NCBI GenBank assembly: GCA_015698285.1
Contig: CP048685.1
Span: forward strand, 1,860,001 to 1,924,000
Length of the DNA stretch: 64,000 nucleotides
From: Candidatus Nitronauta litoralis
Lineage (GTDB): Bacteria; Nitrospinota; Nitrospinia; Nitrospinales; Nitrospinaceae
Direction of reading: 5' to 3'
Of this stretch, positions 43,430 to 51,140 are shown one piece after another. A program made the position numbers and the translations under genes. Within the stretch, counting starts at the first letter, position 1. The number at the start of each line of letters is the position of its first letter. The notes below the pieces were generated by a model. The model ran no database searches. It was not told the origin of the DNA and worked only from the letters and a program-made list of their open reading frames with translations.

Positions 43430-44173
43430 ATGAAGATACGTCTCCAAAAAATTATTGCCGAGGCCGGCCTGGGCTCGCGTCGCGAAGCCGAAGGATGGAT
43501 TGAAGAAGGCAAGGTGACTGTGAACCGGCATGTTGTAAAAAAGCTGGGCACAACCGCAGACCCTGAAAAAGACCAGATCAGGGTAAAGGGAAAGTTGCTC
43601 CCAAAGCCGGAGGAAAAGGTTTATTTGATGTTCAATAAACCAAAAGGCTGTCTCACCACGGTCCGCGATGACCGGGCGCGGGCAACGGTTATGGATTATT
43701 TTGAAAAGCTTCCTTTCAGGGTATTCCCGGTGGGCCGCCTCGATTTCAATACGGAAGGCTTGTTACTCCTGACCAACGACGGAGCGCTTTCAAAGAAATT
43801 GCTGGACCCAAAGGGTGGTGTAGAGCGGATTTACAAGGTCAAGGTCCGGGGAATCCCGGATGAAAAAGATCTCAACCGCCTGCGCCGGGGGGTTAGCCTG
43901 GATGGGGTCAAGACCGGTCCGATGCAGGTGAAAGTCGAACGTAGTACCGGTCGCAATTGTTTTCTCATCGTGACCCTGACCGAAGGCAAGTACAGGCACA
44001 TCAAACGTGTCTGCGAAACTGTGGGTCACCCGGTAGTGAAACTGAGCCGCACCCATTTTGGCGGACTCAGCCTTGCGCGCCTTCCCTCGGGAGCGTTCCG
44101 GTTTTTAACTGACCGGGAGTTGAAATCCCTGCGTCGCCTGGTTCGTCCTGCCAGAAAAACGGATGTGGCCTGA
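43430..44173 (+). CDS. rluB: RluB-type 23S rRNA pseudouridine synthase
   Basis: Makes pseudouridine in 23S rRNA. The 247-residue product begins with an S4 domain (MKIRLQKIIAEAGLGSRREAEGWIEEGKVTVN). It continues MFNKPKGCLTTVRDD, the catalytic Asp in FPVGRLDFNTEGLLLLTNDG, and EGKYRHIKRVCETVGHPVVKLSR. The gene order scpB-rluB is common. RluB and RluE/RluF types are close, so the exact site is inferred from context. Confidence 0.9.
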   Translation: MKIRLQKIIAEAGLGSRREAEGWIEEGKVTVNRHVVKKLGTTADPEKDQIRVKGKLLPKPEEKVYLMFNKPKGCLTTVRDDRARATVMDYFEKLPFRVFPVGRLDFNTEGLLLLTNDGALSKKLLDPKGGVERIYKVKVRGIPDEKDLNRLRRGVSLDGVKTGPMQVKVERSTGRNCFLIVTLTEGKYRHIKRVCETVGHPVVKLSRTHFGGLSLARLPSGAFRFLTDRELKSLRRLVRPARKTDVA

Positions 44174-44177
44174 TTTA

Positions 44178-45200
44178 ATGCAAGCCCGCCTGATTATACG
44201 GCTGCCCTTTTTAATAGTAGTCTTGTTGTGCTTTCTTGTCTGCCCGGCTCAATCAAATGCCCAACTGGGCGTTCTCACCACATACGAGTCTGAGGGTAAA
44301 GCCCCTGCAAAAAAAGCGAATTATGTGAAGGCAAGAAAAAGTGCCGTGTGGAGGGCTCTGCGGGGTGCCGTTTTGCAGGCGCTGGAAGACCTTCTTGGTA
44401 AAGAGACCAGGGTGCAGTCGCGCCCCCAGGTGAAAAAGATTCTGTCTTCTCCCCAGAAGTATGTGAAGTCCTACCGTTTTCTGGAATCCGTGGATGATGA
44501 CCTGGAAGGGGAGTCCCGTGTGCGGTTGGAAGTGGTTTTGTGGACAGACGCCCTCAATAAGGCCCTCAATTCTGCCGGACTGGTTTCTTCTGCTGTTAAT
44601 CAGAAGGCCGTGGTGGTTCTCATCCTGGAGCGTAGTTTTACGGCGCGCCCAACCGGAAGGTTCTGGGATTATGTCCCCATGTCAGAAATTTCCCTCGCTC
44701 AAAACCTGATGAGTGGAGGCATTCATGTGATCCGGCGCGACCGAGTGGCCAATACCGTGTCGGAAGACAGGGTGCGGTTTGCTGCCCGTGGGGATGTAAC
44801 CGCTGCAGTCGACATCGGGCTCAAGGCCGGTGCAGGAATCGTCATTGTTGGTAATGCTGCTTCGACCAGCCGGGCAGGTTCTGCCAAAGGACCCGTCAAC
44901 GTACAGGCAAACCTCAGTGTGAAGGTAGTTTCCGTGATCGATTCCAAAGTTATCGCCGCCAAAAGTGATTTTGCCTCGGCGCGGGCGGTTGATCCGGTCA
45001 ACGGGGAACTGCAGGCGTTTGAAATTGTCGGGGAAAAGATGGGGGATTTTCTGGAATCTACAATCAAGCGTTACTGGCAACCTCAGGAGAAACAGGCGGC
45101 TCCAGCTATGCAGGGAGAGTCACCGAAAGTCGTACCCACGCCGCCCCCCAAACCTGCAGCACCGCTTCCAAAAAAGCCGGGACTCATGGAGGATTTATGA
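44178..45200 (+). CDS. Exported protein of unknown function (FlgT/LPP20-like N-domain)
   Basis: A 340-residue exported protein: the signal LIIRLPFLIVVLLCFLVCPAQSNA is followed by VKARKSAVWRALRGAVLQALEDLLG, a pattern seen in FlgT-like and LPP20-like secreted domains. Then come alternating strands and helices (VVLILERS, AAVDIGLKAGAGIVIVGNA, VNVQANLSVKVVSVIDSKVI). The C-terminus is Pro/Lys-rich. ATG 44178 lies just after the rluB stop; ATG 44163 is also possible. No motility gene lies in the window, so a flagellar role is not supported. Confidence 0.6.
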   Translation: MQARLIIRLPFLIVVLLCFLVCPAQSNAQLGVLTTYESEGKAPAKKANYVKARKSAVWRALRGAVLQALEDLLGKETRVQSRPQVKKILSSPQKYVKSYRFLESVDDDLEGESRVRLEVVLWTDALNKALNSAGLVSSAVNQKAVVVLILERSFTARPTGRFWDYVPMSEISLAQNLMSGGIHVIRRDRVANTVSEDRVRFAARGDVTAAVDIGLKAGAGIVIVGNAASTSRAGSAKGPVNVQANLSVKVVSVIDSKVIAAKSDFASARAVDPVNGELQAFEIVGEKMGDFLESTIKRYWQPQEKQAAPAMQGESPKVVPTPPPKPAAPLPKKPGLMEDL

Positions 45201-45252
45201 GGACTCCCTTATAATGAAACCAGCAGTAAATTTCTTGTCGGAGGCAGTTTGA

Positions 45253-46314
45253 TTGAAAGAGGATAAACGTTTCCGGTATTTTCTGTTCGCAGCCCTCGCC
45301 GTTTCTTTAGTGGCGCTCTACCTTGCGCGCAATGTGCTCACCCCTTTTGCCATTGCGTTTGCTCTCGCTTATCTGCTGGATCCCCTCGCTGACAAGCTGG
45401 AGCGCTGGAAACTGTCGCGCACCTTGTCGGTTTCCACAATAATTGCCTCGTTTTTTCTGTTGGTGGTGATTGCCCTCATCGTTCTGATTCCTCTGCTCCG
45501 TATTCAGGTGGAACACCTTGCCGCCAATCTTCCAGATTACATGGGGAAGATCATGGCCTGGTTGCAACCGATTCTTGACCAGATATCGTTGATCGAACCC
45601 GCAAAAATCAAAACGCACCTGAAAGAAATTTTTGAAAAGCTGGGCACTGTGCCACTCACCGCGTTGGGGTCTGCTACAGAGATGCTTTGGAGTTCTCTGT
45701 CTGGCCTGATGGGCATTATCCTGATGCTGGTCAATATCCTTATCATTCCGGTGGCGATGTTTTACCTGCTTCGCGATTTCGACGGCATCAATCGCAAGCT
45801 GGTACAGCTCATTCCTCCCAAATATAGAAGAGAGACAGTTGGAATCGTAAAAGAAATCGATGAAGTTCTATCAGGATTTGTACGCGGTCAGTTGATGGTT
45901 GCGACTCTCATGTCCGGGTTGTACACGCTCGGATTATTTCTCTGCGATACACCGATGAGCTTGTTTATTGGTCCGCTGGCGGGTTACGCCAATCTGGTGC
46001 CTTACCTCGGATTGATCTGTGGTTTTGTGCCGGCTGCAATTCTGACGTTGTTGCAACATCATGACGTGATGTCGTTACTGGGAGTTGTGATTGTCTTTGG
46101 ACTGGTACAGATGTTGGAAGGCATGGTGATCACCCCGCGCGTGGTGGGAGACAAGATTGGACTGCATCCGGTGGTGATTATGCTGGCAGTTCTGGTTGGG
46201 GGCGAGTTGTTTGGTTTTGTCGGGGTACTGCTTGGTGTTCCTGCGGCTGCGGTGTTGAATGTGTTGCGCAGGCGGACGATCAAAGAATATAAAAAATCCA
46301 CTTTGTTCCGTTAG
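45253..46314 (+). CDS. AI-2E family / PerM-type membrane transporter
   Basis: A 353-residue membrane protein of the AI-2E transporter (PerM) family. It has two N-terminal helices (FRYFLFAALAVSLVALYLARNVL, FAIAFALAYLLDPL), a helical pair (VSTIIASFFLLVVIALIVLIPLL), a central amphipathic domain, and C-terminal helices with FVRGQLMVATLMSGLYTLGL, SLFIGPLAGYANLVPYLGL and GMVITPRVVGDKIGLHPVVIMLAVLVGG. Members export small molecules or act in Na+/H+ exchange; the substrate is unknown. TTG 45253 follows GGAGG at a good distance. Confidence 0.85.
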   Translation: MKEDKRFRYFLFAALAVSLVALYLARNVLTPFAIAFALAYLLDPLADKLERWKLSRTLSVSTIIASFFLLVVIALIVLIPLLRIQVEHLAANLPDYMGKIMAWLQPILDQISLIEPAKIKTHLKEIFEKLGTVPLTALGSATEMLWSSLSGLMGIILMLVNILIIPVAMFYLLRDFDGINRKLVQLIPPKYRRETVGIVKEIDEVLSGFVRGQLMVATLMSGLYTLGLFLCDTPMSLFIGPLAGYANLVPYLGLICGFVPAAILTLLQHHDVMSLLGVVIVFGLVQMLEGMVITPRVVGDKIGLHPVVIMLAVLVGGELFGFVGVLLGVPAAAVLNVLRRRTIKEYKKSTLFR

Positions 46315-46362
46315 AGACTCTGGCAAAACTCGAAAAAAAATTGACCAATGTTTGGGATTCCG

Positions 46363-46516
46363 TCATCGCGAGCGACCAGAATCAGCGTGGCCGAGGTATT
46401 TCCCTTAAGATATAGTGCCCCGAAGGGGTAGATCCAGAGTTTTTGTTGGCAGAAAAATATCTTCCTCCGAGTACCTGGCTGGATTGCTTCGTCGCTTTAG
46501 CCCTTCGCAATGACGA
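46363..46516. repeat. MITE-like palindromic repeat, copy 2
   Basis: Starts TCATCGCGAGCGACCAGAAT and ends CTGGATTGCTTCGTC...CTTCGCAATGACGA; its ends match the element at 28390-28494. It fills most of the gap between a plus and a minus gene and contains no ORF. Confidence 0.65.
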
Positions 46517-46557
46517 GAGCCAATAGATTCGTTATCGCAAAGCGAAAAGTATTTGGC

Positions 46558-47634
46558 TCAGGTCACGTGAGCGTATTGCATATTGCGCCGTTGCGGCACA
46601 AAGCCCCCATCTTCGATCAGCCTGCGGATTTCTTTTTCATTTAAATTGTAGGTTGTCCCGGCAGCACTCACCACGTTTTCTTCAAACATGGTACTACCCA
46701 TGTCGTTGGCTCCAAAGAAAAGCGCCATCTGACCCACCTTGGGTCCCTGTGTGACCCATGACGATTGATGATTGTCGATGTTATCCAGAACGATGCGACC
46801 AATGGCCAGGGTTTTTAAATATTCCCAGCCCGTTGTGTTTTTCGGACCGATGTCTTTTGCCAGCGGTGTGTTGCCGGACTGGAACGGCCAACAGATGAAA
46901 GCCGTGAACCCGCCGGTTTTGTCCTGCTGATCCCTTAAGCGCATGAGATGTTCGACGCGGTCTTCAAGAGTTTCGACATGACCGAACATCATGGTTGCCG
47001 TGGTCGGGAGGCCCAGTTCGTGAGCGGTTCCCATCACATCCAGCCACTGATCCGTTGTGCATTTTTTCGGGCTGATGATGTCGCGAACCCGATCGACCAG
47101 GATTTCGGCACCTCCTCCTGGAATCGAGTCAAGTCCTGCATCCTTCAATCTGGCAATCGTATCTTTAAGAGACAAACGGGATAGTTTGCTCAAGTGAACT
47201 ATTTCCGGAGGTGACAGGGCATGCAGGTGGATACCAAAATTTTCTTTAATAAAGCGAAACAGGTTTTCGTAGTAATCGATTTTTAAATCGGCATTGTGCC
47301 CGCCCTGCAGGAGGATCTGGAGGCCGCCCTGATCCTGAACTTCCCTGATTTTTTCGCCAATGGTTTCATTTGGTAGCACGTAGGCTTCCGAGTCGCCTGC
47401 CTTCCTGTAGAACGCGCAGAACGAACAATCCGTCACGCACACATTGGTGTAGTTGATGTTGCGGTCGACAATGTAAGTTATGGTTTTGCCTTGCGTGGCG
47501 AGACGTTTCCGGTACAGGCGGGTAGCGACGTTTCCAAGCAGGGTGATGTCCTGGCAGTCATACAGGGCACGCGCTTCATCTGCATTGATGCGTTCGCCGT
47601 CGAGGGCTTTTTGTAAAATCGATTCGTGATTCAT
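46558..47634 (-). CDS. mqnC: Cyclic dehypoxanthinyl futalosine synthase MqnC
   Basis: Radical-SAM enzyme that closes the spiro ring of dehypoxanthine futalosine in the futalosine route to menaquinone. The 358-residue product has the cluster motif CVTDCSFCAFYRKAG (CxxxCxxC), then LQILLQGGHNADLKIDYYENLFRFIKENF, SPPEIVHLSKLS and a C-terminal AGTTYNLNEKEIRRLIEDGGFVPQRRNMQY. ATG 47634 gives MNHESILQKAL; the upstream extension of the frame overlaps the VOC gene. No other mqn gene is in the window. Confidence 0.92.
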   Translation of the reverse strand: MNHESILQKALDGERINADEARALYDCQDITLLGNVATRLYRKRLATQGKTITYIVDRNINYTNVCVTDCSFCAFYRKAGDSEAYVLPNETIGEKIREVQDQGGLQILLQGGHNADLKIDYYENLFRFIKENFGIHLHALSPPEIVHLSKLSRLSLKDTIARLKDAGLDSIPGGGAEILVDRVRDIISPKKCTTDQWLDVMGTAHELGLPTTATMMFGHVETLEDRVEHLMRLRDQQDKTGGFTAFICWPFQSGNTPLAKDIGPKNTTGWEYLKTLAIGRIVLDNIDNHQSSWVTQGPKVGQMALFFGANDMGSTMFEENVVSAAGTTYNLNEKEIRRLIEDGGFVPQRRNMQYAHVT

Positions 47635-47659
47635 ATCAGGAGTTTGGGTAGGGAAATAA

Positions 47660-48046
47660 TTACGCTTCGTCGAAATGGATTTCCAGGTGGTTGCCGTCCG
47701 GGTCGTTGAAATAAACCGACTGGCCTTCACCGCGTTTAACCGGACCTTCTACATCTGCAACTTGTTCTTTCAGTCGGGCGACGACCGATTTGAACGCTTC
47801 CGCACTGGTTCCGAATGCGAGGTGCTGATAACCGTCTTCACTGAGTTTGTCGATGGCCTGACCTGTTTCGAGTTCGGGAGTTTCAAACAGGGCGAGGTGC
47901 GAATTGCCGGTAAACACCATGGAGTGCCGCAATCCGGTTGAAAATCGATGGGTGACCTTGAAACCCAATACCTCGGTGTAGAATTTTTCCGAACGATCCA
48001 GATCTTTTACATTCAAGGCAACATGGTGAATTCCGTTGATCGCCAC
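47660..48046 (-). CDS. VOC-family (glyoxalase-like) protein
   Basis: A 128-residue protein of the vicinal-oxygen-chelate fold, two beta-alpha-beta-beta-beta modules: INGIHHVALNVKDLDRSEKFYTEVLGFKVTHRF and YQHLAFGTSAEAFKSVVARLKEQVADVEGPVKRGEGQSVYFNDPDGNHLEIHFDE. The candidate metal ligands (H in HHVAL, H in YQHLAF and E in HLEIHF) are kept. The start is GTG 48046 with AGGA nearby. Its substrate is unknown. It lies between the parvulin and mqnC genes. Confidence 0.83.
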   Translation of the reverse strand: MAINGIHHVALNVKDLDRSEKFYTEVLGFKVTHRFSTGLRHSMVFTGNSHLALFETPELETGQAIDKLSEDGYQHLAFGTSAEAFKSVVARLKEQVADVEGPVKRGEGQSVYFNDPDGNHLEIHFDEA

Positions 48047-48047
48047 G

Positions 48048-48398
48048 TTATTTGATTCCTACAGTATGCAGGCCATCGATTCCCATATCACCCAGTTCTT
48101 CTTCTTCTGTTACGAGAAAAACGTGGTAGCCAAATTTACTTTGGATCGGTCCGCCTATCACGCCTACAGGTGTGGCCATGGCCGCTTCTTCCAGTTCACG
48201 CGCGTTGGTGTTGAATTCGATGAAGCCTATATCTCCGCCCTTGTTGCGCGAGGCACAGGCGCTGTATTTGGCGGCCAGTTTCCCAAACATTCTGAAAAGG
48301 AGTTCCTTATTGTCTTCGGTTTCTTTGAGGGAGTCATGAATGGTGACCGCAAGGTCTTCAGTGGTCAACAGAATATGGCTCACTCGAATAGAGCGCAT
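48048..48398 (-). CDS. Parvulin-type peptidyl-prolyl isomerase (stand-alone domain)
   Basis: A 116-residue protein that is a single PpiC/parvulin domain: IRVSHILLTTEDLAV, FGKLAAKYSACASRNKGGDIGFIEFNTNARELEEAAMATPVGVIGGPIQSKFGYHVFLV. The conserved Cys of the active region (SACASRNKGG) and the GYHVF end are present. No signal peptide is seen, so it is probably cytoplasmic. Other in-frame starts lie at 48404 (ATG) and 48410 (TTG). Its stop is one base from the VOC start. Confidence 0.8.
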   Translation of the reverse strand: MRSIRVSHILLTTEDLAVTIHDSLKETEDNKELLFRMFGKLAAKYSACASRNKGGDIGFIEFNTNARELEEAAMATPVGVIGGPIQSKFGYHVFLVTEEEELGDMGIDGLHTVGIK

Positions 48399-48508
48399 GG
48401 TCATAAGCAATTATTGGAAATGGCGGGTGTGCCTTTGTGGATTCAGTGATTACTTATTGTATCCCGACCCGGGAAAATCACCAAGGCCAATGCGGGGTTG
48501 GTGGTCGA

Positions 48509-49327
48509 TTACAGAGCGTGGCGCACCATGCCCATCACGCGGGGAATCAGCTTGGGCCGGGCCAGTCGTTTGTCATAGGGGGCCAGTCGCCGCCGATTTT
48601 CTTTGAGGCACAGCTCAATAAAACCCTTGGCATTGAGCCCGGAAGAGCTTTCGTACTGGGTTGCCTGTGCGGTGAAGGCAGAACCCCCGAGGTCTTTCAT
48701 TTCCATCAGCCGGGAGATTCCAGAATTCAGAAACGCGTACATGGTCAACAGGAAATGAAACGGCTGCACCAGGAAGGAGCGGGTGTAACGCTGGTAGTAA
48801 AGCCAGTTCTGGATGAACAGGATGTGCCGTGCTTCTTCCTGAACAATCGGCTCCATCGCCTCGATCAGTTCGAGAGGATAATCTTCAGTGGACTTGGAGA
48901 CCTGAATAAAACCGAAAGCAAAAAACGAATCGATGCATTCCCCGGTGCCGGTGGTCATGAAACACCACTCGAGATTGGACGGTAATCGTTTGTCCGGGAT
49001 TTCCTTGAACGGGATGCCGTAACGGTTCAGGAAATAGCGCAGGATGTCAGCGTGTCGGCCTTCTTCATAAGCCTGCAGGGCCATCGCCTCTTTCAGGAGC
49101 GGGTCCTCTATTTCTTTTGCGTAGGCCGTCAGTTTGTTGAACACCTGTCGTTCGGTATGGATTGCGTAGTCCCAGATGGGAAAACCGGCGAGCTTGTCGA
49201 TCACTTCCTGGCTGAGTTCCGGCCAGGGCAGGTCTTCCGGTTCAAACGGTTTATGGGAGTCGATGAACTGGCGGCAGAACAGTTGTTTATGCTCTTCTGT
49301 GCCGTATTGAATGGGCGCTGCTTCCAT
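48509..49327 (-). CDS. Ferritin-like di-iron protein of unknown function
   Basis: A 272-residue helical protein whose two Exx(H) helices fit a carboxylate di-iron site: AIHTERQVFNKLTAYAKEIED, LQAYEEGRHADILRYFLNRYG, GECIDSFFAFGFIQV and PIVQEEARHILFIQNWLYYQR. Such folds include desaturase-like, demethoxyubiquinone-hydroxylase-like and rubrerythrin-like enzymes; none can be chosen on motif alone. ATG 49327 begins MEAAPIQYGTEE; the frame includes two earlier codons. It is first of a minus cluster: ferritin-like, parvulin, VOC, mqnC. Confidence 0.7.
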   Translation of the reverse strand: MEAAPIQYGTEEHKQLFCRQFIDSHKPFEPEDLPWPELSQEVIDKLAGFPIWDYAIHTERQVFNKLTAYAKEIEDPLLKEAMALQAYEEGRHADILRYFLNRYGIPFKEIPDKRLPSNLEWCFMTTGTGECIDSFFAFGFIQVSKSTEDYPLELIEAMEPIVQEEARHILFIQNWLYYQRYTRSFLVQPFHFLLTMYAFLNSGISRLMEMKDLGGSAFTAQATQYESSSGLNAKGFIELCLKENRRRLAPYDKRLARPKLIPRVMGMVRHAL

Positions 49328-49333
49328 AGTCAT

Positions 49334-49564
49334 GAGGCCTTTATCCTGAAAGGGTTAAGGAATATTTCTAACACACTCAGCGAGTTTTGGTCAACTCCTC
49401 GCCGAAGGGGCGACTGACTGCTCCTCGCCGGTCCTGCGCCTACGGCGAACGGGGTTTGCGGTCAGCTATGGGGAAATATTTTGCGATGCGCTTAATATTC
49501 CCTCTTTTAGAAGAGGGACGCGAAGCAGGGTGATTTGTAACCTGCATTTGAATCAAAACGGATT
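49334..49564. other. gene-free gap with decayed repeats
   Basis: A 231-bp gap between two minus genes. It contains CCCTCTTTTAGAAGAGGG as a short palindrome (49500-49518) followed by ACGCGAAGCAGGGTGA, and a region of CTCGCCGAAGGGGCGACTG / CTCCTCGCCGGTCCTG. These look like decayed interspersed repeats. No gene is seen. Confidence 0.4.
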
Positions 49565-49600
49565 TAAAAAACGAGGGAGGCGCATTTAACACCTCCCCTC
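49565..49600 (-). terminator. terminator of repeat-protein gene A
   Basis: On the minus strand GGGAGGTG...CGCCTCCC forms a stem over GTTAAATG, followed by GTTTTTT, directly downstream of gene A's stop. Confidence 0.75.
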
Positions 49601-49633
49601 CATTGCGATACTATTTAATTTAAATCAAGTGCA

Positions 49634-50689
49634 TTAAAAATCTTCAAACAAGCTACCGGCAGCCCAGTCGTTATGGCCAGTAGCATCTCGGCTCACTCCG
49701 CCTCCCACGGTAGAAAATGAACCAGAAGCCTCGTTACTCTGTCCACCACTGACGGTGGCAGAACCACCCGAAGCCCTATTTAGATCTCCACCACTGACAC
49801 TGGATCGATTGGCGGAGGCGATATTGTTTCGTCCACCACTGATGCTGGATTGTAAACCGGAAGCCTCGTTGCCTTGCCCACCACTAACACTGGACATGAT
49901 TCCAGATGCGGTGTTGTTCTGCCCCCCGCTAACATTGGACCTGGGACCGGAAGCTACGTTGTTCTCTCCACCATTTACACTTGAGATTAAATCTGTAGCC
50001 GTGTTGTTTTCACCACCAGTGATACTGGAAGAACTGCCCGAAGCAGTGTTACCCAATCCTCCGCTGACACTGGAGGAATCTCCGGAGGCTGTGTTGAGAA
50101 CACCACCGGTGACCGTGGCAAAATTCGCGGTCGCCTTGTTCCGGTTGCCTCCAGTGGCGGCGGTGTAATCGGCACCGGCAATGTTGTTGAGACCGGCAGC
50201 GATTGAGCCGAAACTGGTGTAGTTCAGTCCTTTACCAACAATCAAATTGTGGGAGCCGGTTTTGTCACTCGCCGGAAGTCCGCCCCCCTCATAGGCAAAA
50301 ATATCTTCATTGTATCCAATAATGACATTTCCTTTTCCATTCACTGGCGCATCGGTAGCGCCGGAACCGGAGACCACCTGCAGGTTCATGTCGGTTAAGA
50401 GCAACGTATCGCCGGTCCGTGAAACACCATTGAGACGGGATTGCAATTCACCCATATCCGCTTGCAGAGTCGCAACGTCCAATGCCTGAGCAGACAGTGC
50501 ATTGAGGATAGCGGTGATATCCGGCTGTAAGGCCGAGAACAGTTGGAACAATTGGGTTGATAGCAACTCGACATTTGCCATCTGACCTTCCAGTGCGGTC
50601 ACTCGTTCCTCAAGAGTTTGGGCTTGTGCAGGCAAGGCCAATAAAAATGAAAACAATAGAATGGTACTTAAACGAAATAGTTTTTTCAT
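49634..50689 (-). CDS. Exported 15-residue-repeat stalk/head protein, paralog A
   Basis: A 351-residue protein, the first of five paralogs. It has a signal peptide (LFRLSTILLFSFLLALPAQA) and a short coiled-coil (LEERVTALEGQMANVELLSTQLFQLFSALQPDITAILNALSAQ). A connector follows (NVIIGYNEDIFAYEGGGLPASDKTGSHNLIVGKGLNYTSFGSIAAGLNNIAG), then about 11 repeats of the form SGGxxNTASGxxSSV, and a tail DWAAGSLFEDF. The mature part has no Cys. The repeat pattern resembles the beta-roll heads of trimeric autotransporters (YadA/Hep_Hag type), but no translocator barrel is present. Its role is unknown; a surface or released fibre is one possibility. A 203-nt tract is identical to paralog B. Confidence 0.85.
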   Translation of the reverse strand: MKKLFRLSTILLFSFLLALPAQAQTLEERVTALEGQMANVELLSTQLFQLFSALQPDITAILNALSAQALDVATLQADMGELQSRLNGVSRTGDTLLLTDMNLQVVSGSGATDAPVNGKGNVIIGYNEDIFAYEGGGLPASDKTGSHNLIVGKGLNYTSFGSIAAGLNNIAGADYTAATGGNRNKATANFATVTGGVLNTASGDSSSVSGGLGNTASGSSSSITGGENNTATDLISSVNGGENNVASGPRSNVSGGQNNTASGIMSSVSGGQGNEASGLQSSISGGRNNIASANRSSVSGGDLNRASGGSATVSGGQSNEASGSFSTVGGGVSRDATGHNDWAAGSLFEDF

Positions 50690-50779
50690 TTGGATCCCCT
50701 CCCAATATTGAACAAACTGTAGGTAGTAGTTTTGCCCCTATGGACAAAAAATAATCTTCCTCTGGAAATTTCTATCGAG

Positions 50780-50808
50780 AGTATTAGTGGATGGGGATAT
50801 TCTGTCAA
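50780..50808 (-). promoter_or_regulatory. promoter of repeat-protein gene A
   Basis: The minus strand reads TTGACA (50808-50803), 17 bp, AATACT (50785-50780). The flanking block GATATTCTGTCAAGGAT on the plus strand is shared with the promoter of gene E. The 5' leader to the ATG is about 85 nt. Confidence 0.8.
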
Positions 50809-51067
50809 GGATGACTTTGGAAAATTAAAGTGATGATGAGTCTTAAGGTTAGGGAAACAATTGAAAATCAAAGAGAGAAGGCAGCCTGGTATTTTTTGGA
50901 CTTCGCTATCAAAAATCGTTAAGAATTTAATTTTCTTCTTGCGAAGAGGTCATTGCAAAACCTGAAAAACCAGATCTTAAAGCGTGGTTCAGGTTTTATC
51001 CTGGGAATAGCCAAAGGGAAGAGATATCCGGTCTCCGGTTTTTGTAATAATATTTTTTTAAAGGTCT
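50809..51067. other. gene-free gap between paralogs A and B
   Basis: Low-GC sequence upstream of the gene A promoter and downstream of gene B. The segments TAATTTTCTTCTTGCGAAGAGG and GGTTTTATCCTGGGAATAGC have partial matches at 57208-57290, the corresponding gap beyond gene E. Duplicated flanking DNA therefore accompanies the paralogs. No gene is seen. Confidence 0.45.
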
Positions 51068-51106
51068 CAAAAAAAACAGGGGGAAGCGCGATGCGCGCCT
51101 CCCCCA
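51068..51106 (-). terminator. terminator of repeat-protein gene B
   Basis: GGGGGAAGCGCG / CGCGCCTCCCCC stem with a short loop. On the minus strand it is followed by TGTTTTTTT. It lies just after gene B. Confidence 0.85.
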
Positions 51107-51140
51107 GAAAACTAGTTTTGAAAACGGAAACTAAAAAGAG

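Noticed and set aside
49755-50168. Plus-strand open frames rich in Pro/Leu (PPLTLD-type repeats) opposite the repeat-protein genes, also at 51241-51720, 52693-53052 and 56023-56211
   Set aside because: They are mirror translations of the 45-bp SGG repeats, lack signal peptides and ribosome sites, and shift with each paralog.
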